This document shows, piece after piece, positions 7,199 to 14,539 of a DNA stretch of 22,428 nt. How positions within the stretch are numbered: the first letter of the stretch is position 1; every line of letters begins with the position of its first letter. The notes below the pieces were generated by a model that saw nothing but the letters and a program-made list of their open reading frames with translations, had not been told where the DNA came from and ran no database searches. Made by a program: the position numbers and the translations under genes. Source of the DNA: ZCTH02-B3 sp036563895 (GTDB lineage: Bacteria > Bacillota > Bacilli > Paenibacillales > Paenibacillaceae); the NCBI GenBank assembly GCA_036563895.1, contig DATCLN010000006.1:1-22428 (forward strand). The letters run 5' to 3'.

Positions 7199-8512
7199 CT
7201 ACCGGACGCTAGCCAGGAGATCGACGATTTCCTCCCGGGTCATGCTCGGCTCGTGGACCAGTTTCACCACCGCGTCCATCAGGAGCTGCGCGCGCCGAGG
7301 GTCGAGCTCCTGGTCGTAATAGCCGAAATAGCCGGTGGCGTCCGTCTGGACGTACCGCAGATATTCCAGCACGGGCGAAGGCGTGTCGCTCAGCAGGACG
7401 ATCCGGTTCACGACGGGGGAGGGGGCAATGTTGGAAGCGACGAAACCGGCCCATTCGTTCGGGCTCAGCAGGAAATCCAGCACCCGCAGCGCTTCCTCCA
7501 CCCGGCCGTTCGCGGCGATCGCCCAGCCCGCGCCGTATCCGCCGTAGTAATGCGTGACCTCGCCTTTGCCGCCCAGGTCGGGAAAGCGGAAAAAGCCGAT
7601 TTCCGGACGGCTCAGGAATTTTTCCGCCGACCAGTCCCCCTGCAGATACATGGCCGCTTCTCCCGCGAAAAACGCCTCTTCCGCTTCCGTCCAGGTCATG
7701 CCGGAAAACCCCGGGATGAACGCCCTTTTTTCCGCCAGCTCGCGCAGTTTCAGGGCCGCTTCCACGAAGGACGGATCCGTAAAATCGCCCTCGCCCTTGA
7801 CCGCCCTTTCAAAAGGTTCGTTTCCGCCGATGCGGTTGGCCAAATAGGCGAACCAGTTGAGCAGGGGCCAGCGCTCCTTGCCGGCCGCCGCGATGGGCGA
7901 GATGCCGTGCGCGTTCAGGGTCCGGACGGTCTCCATCAGGTCGTCCCAGGTGACGGGAGGCGCCAGGCCGAATTCGGTGAACATTTTTTTGTTGTACCAG
8001 ACGATGACGTGGTAGACGGAATGGGGAACGCCGTAAATCCGGCCTTCATACGTCGCTTTGGCCAGCGCGTCCGGCACGATCAGGCTGCGCAGCTGGGGAT
8101 GGCTTTCGATCCAGTCGGTGAGGTCGGCCACCCGGCCGGATTCCACCATGTTGTGCTGGAACGACCGGCCGAACCAGGTATAGAACAAATCCGGCATTTT
8201 TCCCGACGCCAGCGCCACCCTGAGCTTGGCCTTGTACAAATCTTCCTTGTAGAGATAGGGGACGACGCGGATTTCGGATTGCGACTGATTGAACCGTTCC
8301 ACGCTGGCGGTCAGGCCCGCCTGCCTCCGGTCGTTGCTTTCTTGGGCCCACAGCGTGACCGTGACCGGTGAGGCGGACGCTTCCCCCGTCCGTCCGGAGC
8401 CGGTCAGCGGCCGGTCGCTCCAGATGAGGAAACCCGCCAGAACTAAGGTCAGCACGACCAGGGCCGCGTACCCCGCGAATTGCGATGCGGCGATGGGCGC
8501 GAGTTTTTTCAC
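7199..8512 (-). CDS. Membrane-anchored extracellular sugar-binding protein, family 1 (437 aa), in a sensor operon
   Basis: Family 1 (MalE/UgpB-like) solute-binding fold. It begins at VTVTLWAQESNDRRQAGLTAS and includes the GKMPDLFYTWFG, GRIYGVPHSVYHVIVWYNKKMF and AAMYLQGDW segments typical of oligosaccharide-binding proteins. Unlike ordinary binding proteins it has no lipobox cysteine: a hydrophobic helix at about residues 13-31 (ending GFLIWSD) probably anchors it uncleaved. The start is GTG, overlapping the response-regulator stop by 4 nt (GTGA, 8509-8512). It is third in a histidine kinase-response regulator-binding protein operon with no permease genes. It is therefore more likely a sensory co-receptor for the kinase than a transport component. 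That role is inferred from context and the missing lipobox. Confidence 0.85.
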   Translation of the reverse strand: MKKLAPIAASQFAGYAALVVLTLVLAGFLIWSDRPLTGSGRTGEASASPVTVTLWAQESNDRRQAGLTASVERFNQSQSEIRVVPYLYKEDLYKAKLRVALASGKMPDLFYTWFGRSFQHNMVESGRVADLTDWIESHPQLRSLIVPDALAKATYEGRIYGVPHSVYHVIVWYNKKMFTEFGLAPPVTWDDLMETVRTLNAHGISPIAAAGKERWPLLNWFAYLANRIGGNEPFERAVKGEGDFTDPSFVEAALKLRELAEKRAFIPGFSGMTWTEAEEAFFAGEAAMYLQGDWSAEKFLSRPEIGFFRFPDLGGKGEVTHYYGGYGAGWAIAANGRVEEALRVLDFLLSPNEWAGFVASNIAPSPVVNRIVLLSDTPSPVLEYLRYVQTDATGYFGYYDQELDPRRAQLLMDAVVKLVHEPSMTREEIVDLLASVR

Positions 8513-9321
8513 GGACGCACCCCCTCCGGGCCGCGCGGCCTTCCGTCTTTGCGGGAAGCGTTCCTTTTCCGGCTCGCGCGAAATTCCTTCGGCGTCACGC
8601 CTTCGATCTCCCGGAACACCTTGATGAAATACTTGGCGGTGCTGAAGCCGGTTTCTTCGGCCACGGCGTAAATCTTCTTGTCGGTGCCGATCAGCAGCCG
8701 CTTGGCCAGGTTCAGCCGCTGACGGGTGAGATAGTCGCTGAAGGTCATGCCGGTGTTTTCCTTGAACAGCACGGACAGGTAATTGGCGTTGAGATGCACG
8801 TGGTCCGCCAGCTCCTTCAGGGTGAATTTCGGATCGGCCAGCCGCTCGGCGATGTAGGCCAGCGCCTTGCGGATCGTTTCGTGCCGCACGGCGGGCGGGT
8901 CCGCGTCTCCCCGGCGACGCGAGCCGATCTTCCGCGCTTCCAGCGCTTCCTCCACCGCCGCGATCAGCTGGAGCTGGTCCACCGGCTTGAGCAGGTAGTT
9001 GACGACGCCCAGGGTGAGCGCCTTGCGTGCGTATTCGAATTCGGCGTAGCCGGTGAGCAGGATGGCGGGCGTGTCGCAGTTTTCCCTGCGCAGCCGTTCC
9101 AGCATTTCGATCCCGCTCATGCCGGGCATCCGGATGTCGCAGATCAGGAAATCCACCGGCCTGGACCGGGCGATCTCCAGCCCTTCCACGCCGCTCGACG
9201 CGGCGGCGAACTGCCAGATGTCGGGCTGCTTCGTTCCCCAGGCCTTCATGGTGCTCAGCAGGCCTTCCCGGATGGCCGGCTCGTCTTCAACGATGAGCAT
9301 AAAATAGGGATGGTCCGTCAT
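8509..9321 (-). CDS. AraC-type response regulator, YesN-like (270 aa)
   Basis: Cytoplasmic transcription regulator. The receiver domain at residues 1-125 has acidic residues E12/D13, phosphoacceptor D62 in LICDIRMPG, T90 in LLTGY, and K112-P113. The C-terminal AraC/XylS double helix-turn-helix spans about 150-250 and includes FTLKELADHVHLNANYLSVL and IYAVAEETGFSTAKYFIKVF. The tail is basic and Pro/Arg-rich. The open frame runs further upstream, but ATG 9321 is chosen: it overlaps the kinase stop in an ATGA, and the receiver fold begins there. Phosphorylation by the kinase encoded just upstream should let it activate the divergent binding-protein/permease/GH5 operon, as is usual for YesM/YesN-type pairs next to sugar transporters. 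The target is inferred from position. Confidence 0.92.
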   Translation of the reverse strand: MTDHPYFMLIVEDEPAIREGLLSTMKAWGTKQPDIWQFAAASSGVEGLEIARSRPVDFLICDIRMPGMSGIEMLERLRRENCDTPAILLTGYAEFEYARKALTLGVVNYLLKPVDQLQLIAAVEEALEARKIGSRRRGDADPPAVRHETIRKALAYIAERLADPKFTLKELADHVHLNANYLSVLFKENTGMTFSDYLTRQRLNLAKRLLIGTDKKIYAVAEETGFSTAKYFIKVFREIEGVTPKEFRASRKRNASRKDGRPRGPEGVRP

Positions 9322-11087
9322 GACGCATGCCTCCCGAAAGGCGGTTTCATCGTCACGTTCGTTCCTTTGCCGGGAGCGCTGTCGATCGCGAGACGGCAGG
9401 CATCGCCGTAGAACAGCCGGAGCCGCTGCTGCACGTTCCACAGGCCGAGGCCGCGCGCCGGCGTTTCCGCGGGGGACAGGGTCTGGTCCAACCTGGCCTG
9501 GACCGCCTCGAGCCGCTCCGGTTCCATGCCCGCGCCGTTGTCCTTCACCCGGATCACCAGCAGCGGACCGTTTTCTTCCGATGCCTTGCGGACCGTCACG
9601 GACAGGTGTCCCTTGCCCAGTTTCGGCTCGATGCCGTGGCTGATCGCGTTCTCCACGATGGGCTGGATGAGCAGCTTGGGCAGCCGCTGCTTAAGGCACT
9701 CCGGATCCACCCGGCAGCGCCAGGTCAGCCGGTCCCGGAGCCGGTATTTCATGACGGTCATGTACAGCCGGACGTGTTCGATCTCGTCGGCGAGGGTCAC
9801 CCAGTCGTCGCCGCCGGAGGAATGGATGGAATAACGAAACAGCTTCGAGAACGCGTTGACGATGGACGCGCTTTCCCGCTCGTCCCGGGCAATCAGGTTC
9901 CAGTACAGCGAATCCAGCGTATTGAACAAAAAGTGAGGGTTGATCTGGGCCTGCAGCATCCGGATCTCGGCGATGTTTTTCAGCCGTTCCTTCTCGTACA
10001 CGGAATCGACCAGGTGATGAAGCTGGGACACCAGCTTGTTGTAGGCGCGGTTGAGCTCGTTGATTTCAAAGTTGAAATAGCTTTCCTCGTTTCGCCGGGG
10101 AAGGGCGGTGAGGGACTGCTGCATGATCCGGCGCAGCCGGCGAATCGGCTGGGTGATCATCCCGGACACCGACGCCATGAGCAGGAGGCTGACCGCCGTT
10201 CCGACAAGCAGGGACCACACCAGCGCCCGCCGGAACAGCTCCAGGCCGCCGGTCAACGCCTGTTTCGGAACCAGGATGGCGATGGACCAGCCCGTGACCG
10301 CGGAGCGACGCTCGATTTTCAGATAGGAACCGTCGTCTCCCAGGGACGCAAGATCCGCCGCGGCGGCGACGGCGCCGTTCAGCCCGGCCGTCCGGAACGC
10401 CGATGCATCGCTTTCCGCGACGACCGCCCCGTTTTCGTCGTAGACCCGCACCAGGAGGCCCGTGGGCGCGGAAAATTCCGTCCGGATGAAATCCAGGATC
10501 GTAGGCCGGACCCAGGCGACCACATAGCCTCCGCCCCTGAGCTTCTCCTCTTCAAGGGGCACCTGCCGGATGGCCAGCAGCTGGTTGGCATTGCGCGGGA
10601 CAAGCCCCCGCCAGACCAGCGTCCCGTGGCGTTCGTCCGCCATGCGGATGGCCTCCTCGCCCACCCGTTCGTGAAGCGGGGGCAAATCCAGCGGATAGAG
10701 CGGATCGTAGCCGGCGTACAGCTCGATGGACTGGATCGCCCAGGAAAAGGCCGTGAGGTTGTCGATGATCGGCCTCAAAGAGAGCCGCTCGTCCAGCGTA
10801 ACCGGCCGTTGATAATAGGCTTTGAGCAGATCGTCCTGAACGCGGGGGTCCATGGCCAGCTGCAGGGTGAGGGTGTCCACCTCCGCCAGCACGGCATCCA
10901 GCCGGGCGGCGATCTGATTGGCCGTTTCGCCGACCTGCGCTTCGGCGTTGGAGAGGATGAGCGCCGAGACGTTCCGGTACAGATAGCCGCCCGAAACCGA
11001 CAGCACGACCGCCATGACGACCAGGAAGCTGAGAAAGATTTGCGTCCGGGTGCGATTGAGCGCCAGAACGGATGCGATTCGCCGCAT
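9318..11087 (-). CDS. Sensor histidine kinase, YesM/LytS-type (589 aa)
   Basis: Membrane sensor kinase. A first transmembrane helix lies at about residues 16-36. An extracellular sensor of about 240 residues follows, and a second helix lies at about 288-310. The HAMP linker begins at TQPIRRLRRIM. The phosphorylation domain has H385 in the NPHFLFNTLDSLYWNL motif of the His_kinase family. The ATPase domain has an N box QPIVENAISHG (475-485), G1 DNGAGM (516-521) and G2 RGLGLWNV (545-552). It is the first gene of the three-gene minus-strand operon. The predicted leader is short, with only a weak ribosome binding site (GGGATG) before ATG 11087. The sensed signal is probably an oligosaccharide, perhaps presented by the anchored binding protein encoded at 7199-8512. 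Confidence 0.93.
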   Translation of the reverse strand: MRRIASVLALNRTRTQIFLSFLVVMAVVLSVSGGYLYRNVSALILSNAEAQVGETANQIAARLDAVLAEVDTLTLQLAMDPRVQDDLLKAYYQRPVTLDERLSLRPIIDNLTAFSWAIQSIELYAGYDPLYPLDLPPLHERVGEEAIRMADERHGTLVWRGLVPRNANQLLAIRQVPLEEEKLRGGGYVVAWVRPTILDFIRTEFSAPTGLLVRVYDENGAVVAESDASAFRTAGLNGAVAAAADLASLGDDGSYLKIERRSAVTGWSIAILVPKQALTGGLELFRRALVWSLLVGTAVSLLLMASVSGMITQPIRRLRRIMQQSLTALPRRNEESYFNFEINELNRAYNKLVSQLHHLVDSVYEKERLKNIAEIRMLQAQINPHFLFNTLDSLYWNLIARDERESASIVNAFSKLFRYSIHSSGGDDWVTLADEIEHVRLYMTVMKYRLRDRLTWRCRVDPECLKQRLPKLLIQPIVENAISHGIEPKLGKGHLSVTVRKASEENGPLLVIRVKDNGAGMEPERLEAVQARLDQTLSPAETPARGLGLWNVQQRLRLFYGDACRLAIDSAPGKGTNVTMKPPFGRHAS

Positions 11088-11128
11088 GGTGGCAACATCC
11101 CACAGTCTTAAAATCTTCCGCCACTCCT

Positions 11129-11158
11129 ATCTTATTTTGAAAACGTTAACACCCGCAA
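11129..11158 (-). promoter_or_regulatory. Candidate promoter of the sensor operon
   Basis: Reading the minus strand, TTGCGG (11158-11153) and TAAGAT (11134-11129) are separated by 18 bp. This would start transcription about 35 nt before the kinase ATG. The cre site fits entirely inside the spacer, which strengthens the pairing. The -35 match is only moderate. Confidence 0.4.
11138..11151. promoter_or_regulatory. CcpA catabolite-responsive element (cre)
   Basis: TGAAAACGTTAACA matches the 14-bp cre consensus TGWAANCGNTNWCA at every position. It sits between the divergent kinase and binding-protein genes, within the predicted kinase promoter and about 115 bp before the binding-protein start. 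Known cre logic implies glucose-type repression of at least the sensor operon. Confidence 0.72.
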
Positions 11159-11222
11159 TCTCCATCCAATCAAAATGGTATTTTCCCCAATCTGGCCGAC
11201 TTATTTGAAATATCCGCCACAT

Positions 11223-11230
11223 GTTATGAT
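11223..11230 (+). promoter_or_regulatory. Extended -10 promoter of the oligosaccharide uptake operon
   Basis: TGTTATGAT (from 11222) reads as an extended -10, TGn-TATGAT, 36 nt before the TTG start. There is no good -35 at 17 bp: TTGAAA at 11205-11210 is only 14 bp away. A promoter with a weak -35 would suit activation by an AraC-type response regulator. Confidence 0.45.
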
Positions 11231-11248
11231 CAGGCCAGAACCTGATCA
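11227..11248. promoter_or_regulatory. 8-bp inverted repeat overlapping the -10 and transcription start
   Basis: TGATCAGG (11227-11234) and CCTGATCA (11241-11248) are perfect inverted arms separated by 6 nt. They overlap the -10 and the expected start site and end just before the ribosome binding site. This could be an operator for an unknown regulator or a 5' hairpin that affects initiation. Confidence 0.45.
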
Positions 11249-11265
11249 AAAGGGGGAAAGGGATC

Positions 11266-12612
11266 TTGACGGGCATCAAAAAGTGGTTGTCGATCTTTGT
11301 ATGCGTTTTCCTGCTGGCGTCGCTGATGGCTTGCGGCGGCGGAAGCAGGGGAGGTTCGTCGTCTTCGCCGGCCGCGTCATCCTCGTCGCCGGATCAGCCG
11401 TCCGCAGGCTCTCCGGCCTCGGGAACAGGGGAGAAGAAGAAGCTGACCCTCTGGTTCATCGACACGGGCAAGCGGAAGGAACTCATCGAGGAAACCGTCC
11501 AGGAATTCATGAAAGCGCATCCGGACATCGAAGTGGACGCGGTGCAGATCCCCAACGACACGTACAAGACCAAACTTCCCGTGGCGATGGGAGGCAACAA
11601 CCCGCCGGACCTGTTCCACAGCTGGGGCGGCGGATGGCTCAAGGAATTCGTCAAAGCCGGACAGGTCATGGAGCTGACCGACAAAATCGATCCGAACAAC
11701 TACCTGCCGGCCGCCATCAACATCGCGACGTACGACGGCAAAATCTATGGCGCGCCGCTCGCCATGTCGCTGACGCTGTTTTTCTATAACAAGGAAATGT
11801 TCGCGAAAAACAACCTGGAGCCGCCGAAAACGTTCAACGACCTGCTCCGCATCGTCGACGTCTTCAAGGCGCAGGGCATCGCGCCCATCGCCATGGCGAA
11901 CAAGACCAAGTGGCCGGGCGCCCTGTGGCTGATCTACCTGGCCAACCGGATCGGCGGTTCGGACATCTTCACGGAAGCCTTTGAACGCAAAGGTCGCGGC
12001 TTTGACGACCCGGCGTATGTGCGGGCCGGCGAACTGATCCAGCAGCTGGTCGACCGCGGCGCGTTCATCAACGGCTTCAACGGCCTGGACTACGACACCG
12101 GCCAGTCCCGCCAGTTCCTCTACACGGAAAAAGCGGTGATGGAACTGCAAACCTCGTCCTACATCACCAACGTCCGCTCGGAGATGCCGGGATTCGAGGA
12201 AAAGCTGGGCATCTTCCCCTTCCCGGTCGTCGAGGGCGGTCTCGGCAACGCGACGGATCTGGTCGGCGGCGTGTCTCCGGTGTTCTCCATCTCGTCCAAG
12301 ACGAAATATCCGGATGAAGCCGTCGAGCTCCTGAAGGCGCTCACCTCCAGGGAGCTGGCCCAGAAGTTCGCCGACCAGGCGGGCGTTGTCACGGCGGTGA
12401 AGGGCGTTGAGTACAAGGACAAGTTCGCCAAGATGATGAACGAATATCTGAGCCAGGCCCAGTTCCTGCAGCCGTTCTACGACCAGACCCTGCCTCCGGA
12501 AATGGCCGAACTGCACAAGGACACCACGCAGGCGCTGTTCGGGAAGACCATCACGCCGGAAGAAGCGGCTCGGCAAATGGAGGAAGCGGCCAAGCGCATT
12601 CTCGACAAGTGA
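11266..12612 (+). CDS. Oligosaccharide-binding lipoprotein of ABC importer, family 1 (448 aa)
   Basis: Surface-tethered family 1 solute-binding protein that captures a sugar for the two permeases downstream. A lipoprotein signal ends in lipobox LMAC with Cys23, followed by a Ser/Gly/Pro linker to about residue 55. The fold then begins with KKLTLWFIDTGKRKELIEE and includes PPDLFHSWGGGWLKEF and GKIYGAPLAMSLTLFFYNKEMF. The start codon is TTG, supported by a strong GGGGGAAAGGG ribosome binding site at 11252-11262. The protein is a paralogue of the anchored binding protein at 7199-8512: both share the DLF.SW/TWFG, KIYG/RIYG and LANRIGG segments. The two may therefore recognise related sugars, one for transport and one for sensing. 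A terminator-like hairpin follows the gene. Confidence 0.93.
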   Translation: MTGIKKWLSIFVCVFLLASLMACGGGSRGGSSSSPAASSSSPDQPSAGSPASGTGEKKKLTLWFIDTGKRKELIEETVQEFMKAHPDIEVDAVQIPNDTYKTKLPVAMGGNNPPDLFHSWGGGWLKEFVKAGQVMELTDKIDPNNYLPAAINIATYDGKIYGAPLAMSLTLFFYNKEMFAKNNLEPPKTFNDLLRIVDVFKAQGIAPIAMANKTKWPGALWLIYLANRIGGSDIFTEAFERKGRGFDDPAYVRAGELIQQLVDRGAFINGFNGLDYDTGQSRQFLYTEKAVMELQTSSYITNVRSEMPGFEEKLGIFPFPVVEGGLGNATDLVGGVSPVFSISSKTKYPDEAVELLKALTSRELAQKFADQAGVVTAVKGVEYKDKFAKMMNEYLSQAQFLQPFYDQTLPPEMAELHKDTTQALFGKTITPEEAARQMEEAAKRILDK

Positions 12613-12632
12613 CGCTTCAGACATGCGCGGCC

Positions 12633-12663
12633 AGGGAGGCGGCGGCGGTTCGCCTCCCTTTTT
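12633..12663 (+). terminator. Terminator/attenuator between binding-protein and permease genes
   Basis: AGGGAGGCG (12633-12641) and CGCCTCCCT (12651-12659) form a perfect 9-bp stem with a 9-nt loop and a T-run (12659-12663). Its place between the binding-protein gene and the first permease suggests partial termination, giving more binding protein than permease. Confidence 0.75.
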
Positions 12664-12695
12664 CTTCAATTCGTTCCCGGGGGTGAGACCGGCAG

Positions 12696-13610
12696 ATGAC
12701 CGGCGACGCGTCCCGCATCCGCAGACGGAACAGTTTGAACAAAGGACTCTTTTTGTGCTTTTTTATCGGCCCCGCCCTGCTCGTCTACACCGTGTACAAC
12801 ATCTACCCGATTTTCGCCACCTTTTTCTACAGCCTGTTCGATTGGACGGGGATCGAAAACGCCAAAACCTACGTCGGGCTTGAAAATTACGCCAGGCTGA
12901 TCCGGGACCACATCTTTCTCCGGTCGCTCGGCAACAACATCCTGCTGGTCTTCGCGTCCGTCCTGACGCAGATTCCGCTCGGGCTGGCCCTGGCGCTCCT
13001 CTTGCAATCGAAAATCAGGGGCATGCGCTTTTTCCGGACGGTGTACTTTTTGCCGTTCCTGATGTCCACGGTGGCCATCGCCATCCTGTGGATGTTCATC
13101 TACAATCCGACCTTCGGCGTCCTGAACCAGGTTCTGGGCGACATCGGCCTTTCGTCCCTTCAGCGGAGCTGGCTCGGCGAGAAGTCCACGGCGATGGGCG
13201 CCGTCATCGCCACCATCTGCTGGCAGTTTACGCCTTTCTACATGATTCTCCTGCGCGCGGGGCTGACCGGAATTCCGGAAGAGCTGCTCGAGGCGGCCCG
13301 CATCGACGGTTGCACCCCGTGGAAAAGCTTCACCCGCATCACGCTGCCGCTTCTCGTGCCGACTTTGGTCACGGCCTGCGTGCTTTCGACCATCGGATCG
13401 CTGAAATACTTCGATCTGATCTACGTCATGACCGAGGGCGGCCCCGACAGCGCCACGGAGCTGATGGCCACCTACATGTACAAACAGGCCTTCCGGCATT
13501 TCGGCATGGGCTTTGCCAGCGCGATTTCCACCTGCATGTTCATCCTCTCCTTCATCGTGGCGGTGGCGATTCTCTCGCTGGACCGGTACCGGGCAAGGGG
13601 AGGCGTCTGA
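12696..13610 (+). CDS. Sugar ABC transporter permease, MalF/UgpA type (304 aa)
   Basis: Inner-membrane permease of the BPD_transp_1 class for oligosaccharides. It has six predicted helices; the first, GLFLCFFIGPALLVYTVYNI, lies at about residues 17-36. The cytoplasmic EAA loop that contacts the ATPase is EELLEAARIDGCTPWKSF, followed by RITLPLLVPTL. ATG 12696 follows GGGGGTGAG. The gene precedes the MalG-type partner by 3 nt. No ATPase gene is present in this operon, so a shared MsmX-type ATPase encoded elsewhere is likely; that is usual in Gram-positive family 1 importers. Confidence 0.93.
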   Translation: MTGDASRIRRRNSLNKGLFLCFFIGPALLVYTVYNIYPIFATFFYSLFDWTGIENAKTYVGLENYARLIRDHIFLRSLGNNILLVFASVLTQIPLGLALALLLQSKIRGMRFFRTVYFLPFLMSTVAIAILWMFIYNPTFGVLNQVLGDIGLSSLQRSWLGEKSTAMGAVIATICWQFTPFYMILLRAGLTGIPEELLEAARIDGCTPWKSFTRITLPLLVPTLVTACVLSTIGSLKYFDLIYVMTEGGPDSATELMATYMYKQAFRHFGMGFASAISTCMFILSFIVAVAILSLDRYRARGGV

Positions 13611-13613
13611 ACC

Positions 13614-14432
13614 GTGAGGCTGCTGAAATCGCTGGTGCTGCATCTGCTGGCTGTCGTCTGGCTGCTGGTCGCGGGATACCCGTATCTTTACATGTTCACC
13701 ACTTCGCTCAAAACGCAGGAGCAATTTTTCAAGAACCCGACGTCCCTGATCAGCGCGTACACCTTCGCCAATTACAGGCTGGTGGTGGAACTGGGCATCT
13801 TCCGCTACTTCTTCAACAGCCTGGTGATTTCCGTCGCCAGCGTCGTGCTGATCGTCCTGCTGGCCAGCATGGTCAGCTACTGCCTGGGCCGCATCCGCTT
13901 CCGGCTGAACCGCCCGCTTTACTTCCTGTTCATCGCGGGCATGATGATCCCGGTCCATACCACGCTGATTCCCGTTTACATCCTGACGCGGGAAATGGGG
14001 CTCTACGACCGGCTGTGGGCCCTGCTCGGGCCGTACATCGCCTTCAGCCTGCCGATCTCGGTGATCATCCTGACGCAGTTTGCCCGGGAAATACCCGCGG
14101 AACTGGAGGAAGCGGCGGTCATGGACGGGGCAGGCCGGACGCGCCTTTTCGCCAGCGTGGTGCTGCCGCTGCTCACCCCCGCCGTGGCGACGGTGACCAT
14201 CTACAACTTCATTCACATCTGGAACGAATTCGTCTTCGGTCTCGTGCTCATCACCACGCCGGAGCGGATGACGCTGCCCCTGGGTCTGCGGGAATTCTAC
14301 GGCGAGTTTTCCGTGAACGTGCCGGGCATCATGGCCGCGCTGACCCTCGGGACGCTGCCGCTGCTCCTAGCCTATTTCATCTCGCAGGAGAAGGTCGTGA
14401 AGGGCATCGCCGCCGGAGCGGTGAAGGGTTGA
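13614..14432 (+). CDS. Sugar ABC transporter permease, MalG/UgpE type (272 aa)
   Basis: Second permease subunit. Six helices are predicted, the first at about residues 7-27. The EAA loop is PAELEEAAVMDGAGRTRLFASVVLPLLTPA, written here in parts: AELEEAAVMDGAG, then VVLPLLTPA. GTG 13614 lies 3 nt after the previous stop, with AGGGGAGG upstream inside the preceding gene, so translation is probably coupled. The C-terminus (ISQEKVVKGIAAGAVKG) is the usual family ending. It should form a heterodimer with the MalF-type subunit. Confidence 0.93.
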   Translation: MRLLKSLVLHLLAVVWLLVAGYPYLYMFTTSLKTQEQFFKNPTSLISAYTFANYRLVVELGIFRYFFNSLVISVASVVLIVLLASMVSYCLGRIRFRLNRPLYFLFIAGMMIPVHTTLIPVYILTREMGLYDRLWALLGPYIAFSLPISVIILTQFAREIPAELEEAAVMDGAGRTRLFASVVLPLLTPAVATVTIYNFIHIWNEFVFGLVLITTPERMTLPLGLREFYGEFSVNVPGIMAALTLGTLPLLLAYFISQEKVVKGIAAGAVKG

Positions 14433-14539
14433 CGCGCGGATTCGTTTCGGGGAACATGGCTGCAAAAAAGGATTGGAATCCCGGGATGGGGACCGGGAAC
14501 TGCAACCGGCAACCAAACCGATCGGAGGGAGAGGAAGCG

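Noticed and set aside
9327..11111. Plus-strand open frame of 594 codons opposite the histidine kinase
   Set aside because: The kinase on the other strand has all catalytic motifs; this frame is a low-complexity shadow.
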